Source: QHWT01 sp963755695 (lineage in GTDB: Bacteria > Acidobacteriota > Vicinamibacteria > Vicinamibacterales > 2-12-FULL-66-21). From it: a stretch of DNA of 64,000 nt. Made by a program: the position numbers and the translations under genes. Position 1 is the first letter of the stretch; each line of letters starts with the position of its first letter. The stretch is from assembly GCA_963755695.1 (NCBI GenBank), contig CAVWLB010000002.1, forward strand, positions 1-64,000, in the 5' to 3' direction. Shown piece by piece: positions 27,516-38,263 of the stretch. The notes beneath the pieces are model-generated. The model was given only the letters and a program-made list of their open reading frames with translations. It made no database searches and was not told the DNA's origin.

Positions 27516-28424
27516 ATGCTCAGAACATTCTGTGTCATGGCAGCGCTTTCGATGGTCCCCCTTCCTGGCCACGTCGTTCCGGCGAGCGCACAGGACGGCA
27601 AGCTGCGGATCATCGCCTTCGGTGCGCATCCCGACGACAACGAGCTCCGGCTTGCGGGAACGGCCGCGAAGTGGGCGGCGCTCGGGCACCACGTAAAGTT
27701 CGTCGCGGTCACCAACGGCGATATCGGCCACTGGCGGGAGGCCGGCGGTCCGCTGGCGCGCCGCCGCACCGCCGAAGTCGCAGGAGGCGGCCAAGATTCT
27801 CGGCATCACCACGCAGGTGCTCGACATCCACGACGGCGAGCTCGAGCCGACGCTGGAGAACCGGCGCACGATCACCCGGCTGATTCGCGAGTGGAAGGCC
27901 GACATCGTGCTCGGCCATCGCCCGAACGACTATCATCCCGATCACCGCGCCGTCGGTCAGCTGGTGCAGGACGCCTCCTACATGGTGACGGTGCCGTTCT
28001 TCTGCCCCGACACGCCGCACCTCGAACACAACCCGGTCTTCCTTTCCTACGAGGATGACTTCACCCGGCCGAATCCTTTCCGGGCCGACGTCGTCGTGGC
28101 GCATCGACGACGTGGTGGAGAAGAAGCTTGCGGTGACCGCGGCGATGCCTTCGCAGTTCTACGAGGGTGGAGCGAACGGGGGACCGCAGCTGGTGCCAAG
28201 CGACGAGGCCGGCAAGACGAAGCGTAAGAACGAGGTGCGCGAAGATTTCACGAAGCAATTCGCGGCGACGGCAACGCAGTACCGCGCGAAGCTCCGCGAG
28301 TTGTATGGACCAGAGAAAGGTGACGCCGTTCAGTACTGCGGAGGCGTTCGAGATCTCCGAATACGGGCGGCGGCCCACCGCCGACGAGATCAGGCGCCTG
28401 TTTCCGTTCTATCCGGCGCGCTAG
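27516..28424 (+). CDS. PIG-L family deacetylase, exported (frameshifted)
   Basis: LmbE/PIG-L type zinc N-deacetylase of about 300 residues with signal peptide (CVMAALSMVPLPGHVVPASA). Zinc motif AHPDD is present in AFGAHPDDNE, and the second His motif in GHRPNDYHPDHRAVG. Frame changes near 27780, 28103 and 28330 separate pieces that fit end to end, finishing with EAFEISEYGRRPTADEIRRL. It starts 15 nt after the NodB deacetylase stop, so the two deacetylases are probably co-transcribed. The natural substrate (GlcNAc-containing glycan or glycolipid) is an inference. Confidence 0.82.
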
Positions 28425-28467
28425 GAGGGCGTTAGGGCCTCTTAGATCCGCCGCGTGAGCCGGGTCT

Positions 28468-29850
28468 CTAGACGCGCGGCGTGGCAAATGGCCATTGGCG
28501 TAGTCGCTGCGACCAGATCAGGAAGCCGGCTACGCCCAGCGCGAGGATGCCGAGACCGAACCCGATGATCCGCACGTCGGTGGTGACGAACACGAAGATC
28601 CAGCCGACGAGGGCGACGAACGCGGGGATGGGGTAGAACCAAATGCGATACGGGCGCGGCATCTCGGGCTGCGTCCGGCGGAGGCGCATCACGCCGACGA
28701 CCTGTCCGATGAACTGCACGAGAATGCGTGTCGCAATGAGCGCGTCGATCACGATCCCGAGCGAGAAGAGAGACGCCAGGATCGAAATGACGCCGAGCAC
28801 CAAGAGCGACACGTGCGGAAAGCCCTTGGTCGGGTGGAGCTGACCGAACGGCTTGAAGAAGTAGCCGTCGCGCGCCGCGGCATATGGAATTCGCGAGTAT
28901 CCAAGCAGCAGCGCGAACACCGATCCAAACGCCGTCCACAGGATCATCACCGTGAACACGGTGGCGACCCCGGAGCCGTAGATCTTCTCCATGAAGATCG
29001 ACACGATGAAATTCGATTCGGGGTGTGCTGCCGCGGGCACGAACGTGCGCCACGGGAGCACCCCGACGATTGACAGGTTGATGCCGATATAGATCACCGC
29101 GACCGCGATCGTGCTCACCAGGATGGAACGCGGGATCACCCGACCGGGATTCTCGACTTCGTCGCCGATGTAGCAGATGTCGTAGTACCCGAGGTAATCG
29201 TAAATGCCAATGCGCGATGCGGCGCCGAGCCCGATCAGGAATGCGAGCGAGAAGTCGAACGCGCCTGGCGGGAAGTCGAACGCGACACGGGAATCGAAGT
29301 GCACCATTCCGGTCGCAATCACCGCAATCGTCGTGGCCAGAGTGCCAACCCAGAGGCTGACGGTGATGCTGGCGATGGATTGAATCCGTCGATACAACAG
29401 GGCGATGTTGAGGATGCCGACGGCTGCGGCGACCAGGAACACCGTGCGCGGCGTCAAGCCATGCCAGATGTAGCCGAGATACTGGGCGAAGCCGATGTAG
29501 CCGGACGCGATCTCCAGTGGTCCGCTGAGGATGAACTGCCACACGAAGAGGAATCCCATCAACCGGCCGAGACGCTGCGCCCCGAAGGCCTCGCGCAGGT
29601 AGCCAAACGACCCGCCGGGACCCGGCATAGCGGCGCCCAGTTCGCTCCAGACCATGCCGTCGCAGATCACGATCACCAGCGCGGCGAGCCACCCGAGCAT
29701 CGCCTGCGGTCCGCCCAGCGCGGTGAGCAACAACGGGATCGTGATGAACGGTCCGATCCCGATCATGTTGTTCATGTTCAGGGCGGTCGCCTGGACCACT
29801 CCGAAGCGACGCGATGCGTGGGACGCGGGCTGAACGCTCGAAGGCTGCAC
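28468..29850 (-). CDS. APC-family amino acid permease
   Basis: About 460 residues with 12 predicted membrane helices of the APC superfamily. First helix: ALNMNNMIGIGPFITIPLLL, which carries the GIG-type unwound binding-site motif; later MGFLFVWQFILSGPLEIASG, VIPRSILVSTIAVAVIYIGI and YGSGVATVFTVMILWTAFGS. Intracellular loop PYAAARDGYFFKPFGQLHP is typical. Probably an amino acid or polyamine importer or antiporter; substrate unknown. The start is uncertain: GTG 29850 gives a usual short N terminus, and readings further upstream look non-coding. Convergent with the PIG-L gene. Confidence 0.88.
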   Translation of the reverse strand: MQPSSVQPASHASRRFGVVQATALNMNNMIGIGPFITIPLLLTALGGPQAMLGWLAALVIVICDGMVWSELGAAMPGPGGSFGYLREAFGAQRLGRLMGFLFVWQFILSGPLEIASGYIGFAQYLGYIWHGLTPRTVFLVAAAVGILNIALLYRRIQSIASITVSLWVGTLATTIAVIATGMVHFDSRVAFDFPPGAFDFSLAFLIGLGAASRIGIYDYLGYYDICYIGDEVENPGRVIPRSILVSTIAVAVIYIGINLSIVGVLPWRTFVPAAAHPESNFIVSIFMEKIYGSGVATVFTVMILWTAFGSVFALLLGYSRIPYAAARDGYFFKPFGQLHPTKGFPHVSLLVLGVISILASLFSLGIVIDALIATRILVQFIGQVVGVMRLRRTQPEMPRPYRIWFYPIPAFVALVGWIFVFVTTDVRIIGFGLGILALGVAGFLIWSQRLRQWPFATPRV

Positions 29851-30173
29851 GTCTATTGCTCGGTGAAGATCAGCGGACAGCCGGACCAAGGGCCCGACAG
29901 GAACGTCTGAATGAAGGGCGTCCCCGGAGCTAGCCGCAGCCACGGAGACTGCCACCGCCACAAAGAGACACAAAAGAGCACAGATTTACCCAGCAGATGG
30001 ATGTCGGGCCTCGTCGCCGCGACTCCGTGTGCTTCTCGGCTGCTTCGCGGCCAGGTTGCCGTGGATGTGTCCTTTCGTGGCATGTTTGCGTGTCCGCTGG
30101 CGCAGACCGGAGGTGGGTTTTTGCTCGTCAGGGTTTCGGTGGCCGGACGGCGGACGGCGCGCATCGCGCGTCA
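29851..30173. other. Intergenic region with CACAAAGA-type simple repeats
   Basis: Upstream of the APC permease. At about 29959-29985 the words CACAAAGAGACACAAAAGAG occur as a degenerate simple repeat, and the opposite arm (30040-30110) has weakly complementary GTGTCCTTTCGTGG. This resembles a common type of decayed palindromic intergenic repeat. I see no gene and no clear promoter. Confidence 0.4.
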
Positions 30174-30395
30174 CTATACCTGAGGGGTCGGGCGGCCATG
30201 CGCGAGGCTGAGCCATCGGCTCAGCTGACGCGCGGCCTCGTCGGGTGTACGCCCATAAAACGGCATCAACGCCCGCGAACCACCTGGTATTCGAGCGATC
30301 TGGGCACGCCACTGATCCCGGCCGACGGGAGACACTTCGATGTGGTATTCGCGGCCATTGATGGTTTCTTCGAAGCGATGAACGGTAAGCGGCAT
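30174..30395 (-). CDS. Small conserved-looking hypothetical protein
   Basis: 73 residues starting MPLTVHRFEETINGREYHIE, then VSPVGRDQWRAQIARIPGGS and a helical end TPDEAARQLSRWLSLAHG. The amphipathic strand-helix layout looks like a real small domain rather than a random frame, but I do not recognise a family. No good ribosome site precedes ATG 30395, which lowers confidence. It is divergent from the AddBA operon. Confidence 0.45.
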   Translation of the reverse strand: MPLTVHRFEETINGREYHIEVSPVGRDQWRAQIARIPGGSRALMPFYGRTPDEAARQLSRWLSLAHGRPTPQV

Positions 30396-30531
30396 GCGAC
30401 GAAATACGAAGCCAAATCGATGAACTGGGCGGTAAACCCGACGAGCATTCTCGTTGTCCGGGGTGGGGGGCGCAAGCGAAAGGACTCGCGAAGACGCATC
30501 CACATGCAGCACGCGGCGGCAAATCGGAACA

Positions 30532-31980
30532 ATGCGCGAAAAAAAATCCGCGACATGTCAGAATGTCCACAAGCTTTCCACTGTTCATCCACATGTTTTC
30601 CACAGCCGCGGTTCGCGCGCGGTTTTCGTCTCGCTGATCGTTGCGGTGTGCTCGTGGCCTGCGCACGCGCAACCTGCAGCCGACGCGACGCTGTTCCGCA
30701 TCTTCTTGCAGGACGGCACGACGCTCGTGAGCTACGGCGACTACGCCCGCGTGGCGGATCGCGTGGTGTTGTCGGTACCGCTGAACGGATCCGCATCCCC
30801 GCCGACGATTCAGCTGATTACCATTCCTGCTTCGACGGTGGATTGGGAACGGACAGACGCATACGCGGAGTCGGCGCGTGCCGCGCGCTACGCGACAACC
30901 CGCGGCCCTGACGACTACGCGCTGCTGGCATCTGCGGTCGCGCGCGCCCTGTCCGACATCGCCGCCACGCGCGATCCAGGGACCAAGATTGCGATGGCCG
31001 GCGAAGCCCGCCAGAACGTGACCCATTGGGTCGCCGAGCACTACGGCTATCGCGCCTCGGACGTGGCGCAGCTGGCGGCGATGTTCGACGATGTGATCGC
31101 GGAGGCACGGGCGGCATCCGGCGCGGCCAACGTCGATCTCACGCTGGTCGCAAACATGGCCGCGCCTCCCTCCATGCCTCTGATGGATCCGCCGACGCTG
31201 CCGGAAACGCTCGAGCAGGGCATGCACGCCGCGACGCTCGCCGAGCCGGCCGAGCGGATCACGCTCCTGCGGGCAATTGCCACAACCCTGTCGAATGTCG
31301 GTCCGCAGGCGACCTGGGCACCTGCGTTCCGCGCCAGCGTCAGTGCGGCCATTGCGACCGAGGAGCGCATCGATCGCGACTACGCGTCGCTGTCACGCGA
31401 CGTGCTGCGGAACGCGGATCGGCGCGCGCACCAGGCTGACGTGCGCGGCGTCGAGCGCCTCATGTCTCGTGTGCTGCAGCAGGATCAGAAGCTGGGCAAC
31501 CGCCGTCCGCAGGAGGTCGCATCGCTGCTCGCGTCGCTCGATGCGAAGCTCGACTCGGCACGGCAACTGCGGCTCGCCCGCGATCAATGGGAGAACCGCC
31601 TGGACTTGCTGCGCAGTTACGCGCGGTCGATTTCGGAACCCCTCGAGACGCTTCGCCAGAGCCGTCCGTCGCTGGAACGGATCCGGCAATACGAGGCGAC
31701 TTCGTCGCTGATGCTGCAGCGCCTTGCCGATCGAACCGGCGCCGCAGCGCGGCGTCTCTCCTCCGTGACACCTCCGCCCGAAGGTGAGACAATTCAAGGA
31801 CTGTTGACCAGCGCTGCGCAGCTGACGTCGCGCGCCGTGTCGGCGCGGCAGCGCGCCGTCACCTTGGGCGAGATGCTGCCGGCGCACGAAGCGGCGTCGG
31901 CCGCCGCCGGCGCGATCATGTTGATCGATCGTGCCTTCGACGAGCTCCAGCGATTCGGCAAGGCCCCTGAACTGAAGTGA
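30532..31980 (+). CDS. Exported protein of unknown function, first gene of the AddBA operon
   Basis: About 480 residues. After a leader comes a signal peptide (RAVFVSLIVAVCSWPAHAQP). The mature part begins as a small beta segment (FLQDGTTLVSYGDYARVADR) and then becomes almost entirely helical, with coiled-coil-like Leu/Arg/Glu-rich stretches (RRPQEVASLLASLDAKLDSA). No catalytic motif recognised. Its stop overlaps the GTG of the AddB-like gene (GTGA), so it is translationally coupled to recombination enzymes although it should be exported. The start is uncertain: ATG 30532 includes 20-odd atypical residues and the DnaA-box-like array before the signal peptide. Confidence 0.75.
   Translation: MREKKSATCQNVHKLSTVHPHVFHSRGSRAVFVSLIVAVCSWPAHAQPAADATLFRIFLQDGTTLVSYGDYARVADRVVLSVPLNGSASPPTIQLITIPASTVDWERTDAYAESARAARYATTRGPDDYALLASAVARALSDIAATRDPGTKIAMAGEARQNVTHWVAEHYGYRASDVAQLAAMFDDVIAEARAASGAANVDLTLVANMAAPPSMPLMDPPTLPETLEQGMHAATLAEPAERITLLRAIATTLSNVGPQATWAPAFRASVSAAIATEERIDRDYASLSRDVLRNADRRAHQADVRGVERLMSRVLQQDQKLGNRRPQEVASLLASLDAKLDSARQLRLARDQWENRLDLLRSYARSISEPLETLRQSRPSLERIRQYEATSSLMLQRLADRTGAAARRLSSVTPPPEGETIQGLLTSAAQLTSRAVSARQRAVTLGEMLPAHEAASAAAGAIMLIDRAFDELQRFGKAPELK
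30563..30604. repeat. Four DnaA-box-like nonamers at exact 11-bp spacing
   Basis: ATGTCCACA (30563), CTTTCCACT (30574), TCATCCACA (30585) and TTTTCCACA (30596) all share TCCAC and resemble the DnaA consensus TTATCCACA at 7, 6, 8 and 8 of 9 positions. Starts are exactly 11 bp apart, about one helical turn. The period is not a multiple of three, so it is not a protein repeat. Protein binding is inference. Confidence 0.5.
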
Positions 31981-34928
31981 TCACCCCTCGTCGCACCCGG
32001 CTGGTCCGGGTTCCTGATCTGCAGGCATTCCAGCGTGCGATCGTGCGTGCTCTCCCAGACGCGCTCGATGCGCTGCGCGACACGGCCGTCCTCGTCCCGA
32101 CCCATGGCGCGGCGGAGGAGCTGCGGGGCACGATTGAGAATCTCGTCCTCGGACCTGGAGCGGCATCGGGGAACGCCGAGTTGCGCACGAACGCCCTCGT
32201 GCTTCCAGAGCTCGTCACCCGCGATCAGTTCTACACGAGAATGCACGAGCGTTTGCCGGATGCTCCGGCGATGCTCTCCGGATTTTCGCGCGAGGTGCTG
32301 CTTCGTCGTGCCGCGCGGGACGCCAGCGCAGCGGGGGCCGAGCCGCCGTTCCAGCTGCGGCCTGGACTGATCATCGAAATCCTCGCTTTGTACGATGAGC
32401 TGCGGCGCCGTCATAAGACAGTTGCGGACTTCGAGCGGCTGCTCATTGCGGCCCTCGAGCCGAGCGCCGATCACGATCGGGGTGCGGCGCGGCTCCTGCA
32501 GCAGACGGTCTTTCTGGTTTCCGCGTTCACGCGTTTCGAGGCAGCCGTCGGGGCAACCAGCCTCCTGGATGAGCATGCGCTGCGCCTTCGCGCGCTGCAG
32601 TCGACGTCCGCTCCACGCCCTGTGTTCCGTCACATCATCATCACGGTCGCGGATCAGGCTGCGGATCGCCGTGGCCTGTGGACGGCCGATTTCGATCTCC
32701 TGGCACGACTGCCGGGACTCGAAACGATCGAGGTCATCGCTACCGAAGCGGTCCTGGGAACGGGATTCCACCAGCGCCTCCACGATCTGATGCCCGGTAT
32801 CGTGGAGCTACGAGGAGAGGCGCCGGCCGCACCGCCAATCCTGGTGACGCCTAATCGCGACGTCAGACCATTCGTGTGCCGGGACCGCGAGGAGGAGCTG
32901 GCCGAATTCGCACGGGCGATCAAGAGCGAGGCTCGGCGACAGACGCCTCTCGATCGCACCGGCATCGTCTTTCAGCGGCCGCTGCCGTATCTGTATCTCG
33001 CGCGGCAGGTCTTTTCGGACGCGCGGATGCCGTATCAGGCGCTCGATTCACTGCCGCTGGCAGCGGAACCGTTCGCGGCCGCGATCGACCTGATTTTCGC
33101 CGGCATCGCCGCAGACTTCACTCGCGGCTCGCTGATCGAGCTGTTGCGATCCCCGCACTTCGCGTTTATCCACGATTCTCGCGCGCTGACCCCTGCGGAC
33201 GTGACCGCGCTCGATCGCTTCCTCGTCGATCGCAAATATCTCGGCGGTGCCGCTCGGCTGGCGGAATTGTCAGCAGAGATTGGCGACGCCGCGCCATCCA
33301 AGCGACACATGGCCGCACTCGGCGCGGCGTCGGCGGTTGCCGCGACGCTCACCAGCGTGGCGGCCGCAGCGACCGCGCCAGAGCAGATCGCGGGAATCCT
33401 CGGCTTCATCAAGGCACACGAGCGCCTGCCCGCGCGAACCGACACCTGGGGAAGCCGCCACATGCGTGCCCGCGCGGCGGTATTGGCTGCGCTCGAAATG
33501 CTGCGCGATGCGCACGCCGCGTACGACGTGGAGCGGCTCTCGATCGCGGAACTGGCCGGCGCCGTTCGCCGGTGGATCGAGGGGCAGACGTTCTCGCCGC
33601 GAACCGGCACATCCGGTGTCGTTCTCCTCGACGCCCGCGCCGCCGCTTATGCGGATCTCGATGAGATTCGCGTCGTCGGATTGAGCGAGGTTGACTGGCC
33701 GGAGCGCGGAACCCGCAGCATTTTCTATCCCCAGTCCCTGCTGACCCAGCTTGGGTGGCACGCGGAGCAGGAACGCGTCACGGCTGGTCGCGCGCACTTC
33801 CAGGATCTCCTGCGGCTGCCAAAACGCCGTGTGTCGCTGTCGACCTTCACCCTCGAGGACGACGCGCTGGTCTCGGCCTCGCCTCTACTGGACGATATCG
33901 ACGCCGTCGGATTGCCGGTCGAGCAGCTCCCCGCGCGCCCTCCGATTCGCGTCTTCGCGCACGAAGCGCTGGCGATCGAGCCGGTGGCGGCCGAGGCGCT
34001 CGACGGCGTGTCGCGTGCCTGGCTGACCCTTCGAGCCGCTCGTTCGTTCGACGAGGAACGCTTCCGCGGGAGCGCCGGCGCGCGGCAGCCCGCGCCGTAT
34101 GCCGTAAGCCACGTCGAGCGCTATCTCTCGTGTCCGTTCCGCTATTACGCGGCCTACGTGTTGCGGCTGCCGGAGGAGCGCGAGGAAGAATCGTGGATGA
34201 CCCCGCAGGAGCGCGGACAGTTCGTGCACGAGGTGTTCGGCGAATTCTTCACCGAGTGGCAGGCGCATGGGCACGGCGCGATTACGACGGCGAATCTGGC
34301 GAAAGCGGTCGAGATGTTCGGCCAGGTCGCCGAGATCCACCTCGAGAAGCTGGCGGAAGGGGATCGCGCGCTCGAGCGCACGCTGCTGCTTGGCTCCGCG
34401 GCGGCGCCTGGACTTGCCGAACGCGCATTTCAGTTCGAAGTGGAGCAGGACGCACCGGTTCTGGAACGCCTGCTGGAGCACGAGCTGGAAGACGTCTTTG
34501 CCTTTGCTGGTTCGGAGGGTCCGCGCACGATCCACGTGCGATCGAAAGCAGACCGCATCGATCTCCTGCACGACGGCACCCTTCGCATCATCGACTACAA
34601 GCTCGGACGTGCGCCGAACCGCGATCGGTCGCTGCAGTTGCCCGTCTACGGCGCGTGTGCACAGCAGGCACTGAAAGGGCGACACAATCGCGAATGGACG
34701 GTCTCGCGCGCCGGGTACGTCGCGTTCCGCGAGAAACAGGCCTTCTCCTCGCTCGGCAGGAACGACGACGAGGTCGCGGCTGCGCTCGCGGACGGACAGG
34801 CCAGATTCATTGCGGCGGTCGAGGGCATCGAGCGCGGCGAGTTTCCGGTGCAGCCCGATGAACCGTACCTGTGCAACTGGTGCGCATACCCAACCGTTTG
34901 CCGAAAGGACTACGTTGGCGATGAGTGA
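31977..34928 (+). CDS. AddB/RexB-like nuclease subunit
   Basis: 983-residue PD-(D/E)XK nuclease with an AddB-like, probably inactive helicase-type N-terminal region. The nuclease core is at the C terminus: SKADRIDLLHDGTLRIIDYK supplies the metal Asp and the DYK motif. Four Cys that in AddB hold a structural [4Fe-4S] cluster are visible: YLSCPFRYY (about residue 719) and CNWCAYPTVC (about 966-975). No Walker A is seen near the N terminus. Acts with the following AddA-like helicase in processing double-strand ends for RecA loading. GTG start overlaps the upstream stop; the AddA gene overlaps its own end. Confidence 0.88.
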   Translation: MITPRRTRLVRVPDLQAFQRAIVRALPDALDALRDTAVLVPTHGAAEELRGTIENLVLGPGAASGNAELRTNALVLPELVTRDQFYTRMHERLPDAPAMLSGFSREVLLRRAARDASAAGAEPPFQLRPGLIIEILALYDELRRRHKTVADFERLLIAALEPSADHDRGAARLLQQTVFLVSAFTRFEAAVGATSLLDEHALRLRALQSTSAPRPVFRHIIITVADQAADRRGLWTADFDLLARLPGLETIEVIATEAVLGTGFHQRLHDLMPGIVELRGEAPAAPPILVTPNRDVRPFVCRDREEELAEFARAIKSEARRQTPLDRTGIVFQRPLPYLYLARQVFSDARMPYQALDSLPLAAEPFAAAIDLIFAGIAADFTRGSLIELLRSPHFAFIHDSRALTPADVTALDRFLVDRKYLGGAARLAELSAEIGDAAPSKRHMAALGAASAVAATLTSVAAAATAPEQIAGILGFIKAHERLPARTDTWGSRHMRARAAVLAALEMLRDAHAAYDVERLSIAELAGAVRRWIEGQTFSPRTGTSGVVLLDARAAAYADLDEIRVVGLSEVDWPERGTRSIFYPQSLLTQLGWHAEQERVTAGRAHFQDLLRLPKRRVSLSTFTLEDDALVSASPLLDDIDAVGLPVEQLPARPPIRVFAHEALAIEPVAAEALDGVSRAWLTLRAARSFDEERFRGSAGARQPAPYAVSHVERYLSCPFRYYAAYVLRLPEEREEESWMTPQERGQFVHEVFGEFFTEWQAHGHGAITTANLAKAVEMFGQVAEIHLEKLAEGDRALERTLLLGSAAAPGLAERAFQFEVEQDAPVLERLLEHELEDVFAFAGSEGPRTIHVRSKADRIDLLHDGTLRIIDYKLGRAPNRDRSLQLPVYGACAQQALKGRHNREWTVSRAGYVAFREKQAFSSLGRNDDEVAAALADGQARFIAAVEGIERGEFPVQPDEPYLCNWCAYPTVCRKDYVGDE

Positions 34929-37900
34929 CCAGTTGTCGCTCTTCGAGAGCGTCAGGTACGGAACCGGACTCCGACGCGGACGCACGCCGCTTTGCCCAGG
35001 ATCCGCGGCACAACGTGGTGCTCGAGGCCTCGGCGGGCACGGGCAAGACGACGGTGCTGGTCACGCGCTACGTGAACCTTCTGATGCGCGGCGTGGATCC
35101 TGCCAACATCCTCGCCATTACCTTTACCCGCAAAGCGGCGGCGGAGATGCGCGAACGGATCCTGCGGGACCTTCGCCGTGCCGCCGAACTCAACACTTTC
35201 GATCGCGGACGCTGGGCGTCACTGCGCGACCAGTTGGCGGACATCCAGATCAGCACCATCGACGCCTTCTGCCTGTCGCTTCTGCGTGAGTTTCCGCTCG
35301 AAGCGGATCTCGACCCCGGCTTCGCGATGGCGGACGAGACCGAGGTACCGCGCCTCATCGATCAGGCGCTCGACAAATCACTGGCGATCTTTATCGGGCT
35401 GGCCAAACGTGAACCGGATCTGGCGCTGGTGCTCGCTCAACTCGGCATCGGGCGTACCCGGGAAGGGCTCGCGTCGCTGCTCGATCGACGGCTGGTCGCG
35501 TGGGATGTGCTCGACCGGTTTCTCGCGCGCGGCCCTTCGGACCTGACTGCCGGCGCGATCTGCCGTCGCGCCGTGGACGGCTTGATCGACCTCTTTCATT
35601 CGGTGCCCGGCGGACTCGAACGATTCCTCGCCGACGGGCCGGTCGAACATCCGCGGTACCAGATGCTCGCGCGCGATCTTCGCCGGCTCGAGACGTTCCG
35701 GGGAACGGACGATGCCGCGGTGCGAGGACTGATCGACCGGGTGTCGGGCCACTTCCTGAAAGGTGATGGCAAGCGACGCAGCACCGATCGAATCCATCCC
35801 TATACGAACGACCACTACCCGTCGCCGGACCGCGGGAAGCGTCATCGCGTGGCGGCACTGCAGCTGAGTGAATCGATTGAGAATCTCGCGCGTGCGTTCA
35901 GCCGCGATCTCAACGCGGTACTGGCGCGCGGCATCCGGCGAATGTTCTCGATCGCGCTCGCGCAATACCGCATCGCGCTGAACGAACGGTCGGTGCTCGA
36001 TTTCTCCGACGTGCTCGAACGCGCCGTCGACCTGCTGGGGCGGATGGACGAATTCTCCCAGAGCCGCTACCGGCTCGAGGGTCGTTATCATCACGTTCTG
36101 GTCGACGAGTTCCAGGACACCAGCCGCAAACAATGGGAACTGGTCTCGTTGCTCGTCAAGGCCTGGGGCGAAGGGCTCGGGCTCGTCTCCAACCCGTCAA
36201 TTTTCATCGTCGGCGATCGCAAGCAATCGATCTACCGTTTCCGCGACGCGGAGGTGGCCGTTCTCCAGGAAGCCGGCCGCTTCATCGAAGGCCTCCGCCC
36301 GGGTTCCAGCGGGCGGCGATCGATCACCCGCAGCTTTCGCGCGGTGCCCGAACTGCTGGGATTCGTGAACGAGCTGTTCGGCGAGATGGGGCGCGGCGCC
36401 CAGCGCGCCGACGATTTCAAGTACGACGATGGGGACCGTTTCCCGATCGAGACCGCGTCGGATCCACACGGTCCGGTGCTGGGCATGGCGGTCGCGGACG
36501 ATCCGCTCGTCTGCGCGTCTGCCGTTGCCGACGAGATCGCGCGGCTGCTCCGGGAAGAGAGCGTCCGCGACAAGCAGACCGGCATCTCGCGCGAGGTCAG
36601 GCCGGGAGACATCGCGATTCTCTTTCGCTCGCGGGCGAGTCATCGCGAGTTCGAGGACGCGCTCGAAGCGCGCGGCATTCCAACCTACGTTTACAAGGGC
36701 CTGGGCTTCTTCGACGCGGACGAGATCAAGGACATGTCCGCGCTGATCCGCTACCTTGCGAACCCCTCGTCGGATCTCCGGGCGGCGGCCTTCCTGCGGT
36801 CGAGATTCGTGCGTCTCTCCGACGTCTCGCTCGGCGTCCTTGCGCCGCGCCTCGCCCAGGCGATCATCGACCCCGAGCCTCCGCCCGCTCTCGCGGCGCT
36901 CCTCGACGACGATCGGCTTGCCCTCGAGCATGCGCGCGCGCACGTGCCGGGCTGGATCCAGCAGGTCGATCGCGTTCCTCCTGCCGATCTCCTCGAATCA
37001 ATCCTGCCCGAGGTCGCCTACGCCTATGAGCTCCGCGGCCCGCGCCGGCAGCAGGCGTGGGAAAACCTGAAGAAGATGCGTGCGCTGGTCCGTAGAATCC
37101 AGAACCGGGGGTACGCCACGCTCGCGCGGATTGCCGATCATCTCGATGCGCTCACGGCCGGAGACGAATCGAACGCCGTCATCGAGGCGCTCGACGCGGT
37201 CAATTTGATGACGGTCCACGCGTCGAAGGGGCTCGAGTATCCGGTCGTGTTCGTGGTCAACCTGGCGAAAGGCGCGAGTGGTCCACCGAAACCGGTGCGG
37301 GTGAGCGGCGAAGATGTGTCGGTCGGCCCGTTCGTCTCGGCGACCGATGAGGAGGAGAAGGCGCGCGAGCGCGAAGAGACCAAGCGGCTGCTCTACGTTG
37401 CGCTGACGCGCGCACGTGATCGGCTGTATCTCGGGTCGGTGCTGAAAGACGGCCGCCTCGCGCCCGGTCGCGGCAGTCTTGCCGAAGTGCTTCCGGAATC
37501 CGTGAAGGCGCTGTTCGCCCGCGCCGCCTCGCCGGCACAGTCGCTCGAACCTCTCGAGTGGACGGCGGAATCGGGACGTACATTTACGTTCCGGACATGC
37601 GCGCCACGTCAGAGTGAGCACACATACAAGGTGCCCGCGAGCGGACAGCACGTGGCCGACAACTTCGCCGCCATGACCGATGATCGGGAAACGGTGCGCA
37701 CCAGCGTCACGAGTTCGCTCGAAGTCGGTGACGTTGTAGCGGACTCGCGCGCTGCCGGCGATCCCGAGGACGCGCTTGTCGGGACGCTCCTTCACCGCTT
37801 GATCCGGTCTGGCGGAGGGCTGTCAATCGATCGGCCGATCGACGAGCTGGTCACGTTTGCGGACTCGCTCGTGACGTCCGAAGAACGAGCGTCACTTGCA

Positions 37901-38263
37901 GACGCCGCGGCAGCTGTCGGTCGCGCCGCGGACGCGTGGATCGCGATGATGCGCCAGCCGGAGGTCGTGCAGCTGCTCGAACGCGGTGAACCGCTTTACG
38001 AGGTGCCGTTTTCGATGCTCGTGGCGGGCACTCCGCCTCGAATATTACGGGGTCGCGTCGACTGCCTCATCCGCCACGCTGACGGATCGATGACAGTCGT
38101 CGAATTCAAGACAGGCCGGCCGGCGCCGGGTCATCAAGCGCAGCTCGATGTCTACGTAAGCGCGGTGCAGGAGTTGTTTCCTCAGGCCGAGGTGGTTGGG
38201 CGACTGATCTATGCAGTTGGATCCACCGACCAACGTCACGACGGCGGACCTCCCGGCAGATGA
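34921..38263 (+). CDS. addA: AddA-like UvrD-family helicase/nuclease
   Basis: About 1110 residues. Walker A is EASAGTGKTTVL, motif Ia AITFTRKAAAEMRERI, Walker B VDEFQDTS, then KQSIYRFRDAEV and motif VI YVALTRARDRLYLG. A PD-(D/E)XK nuclease closes the protein (GRVDCLIRHADGSMTVVEFK). It unwinds and trims broken DNA ends together with the preceding AddB-like subunit. The natural start is probably ATG 34921 (MSDQLSLFE, as in relatives), overlapping the addB stop; an extra base near 34956 then shifts into the main frame. A GTG at 34925 in the main frame gives an atypical N terminus. Confidence 0.9.

Noticed and set aside
30550..30610. Chromosomal origin of replication
   Set aside because: The boxes are weak matches, no AT-rich unwinding region follows, and dnaA, dnaN, gyrB or parAB are not nearby.
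29986..31227. Long minus-strand frame opposite the first gene of the AddBA operon
   Set aside because: Composition is that of an antisense shadow (Arg/His/Gly-rich) and it crosses two better supported genes.
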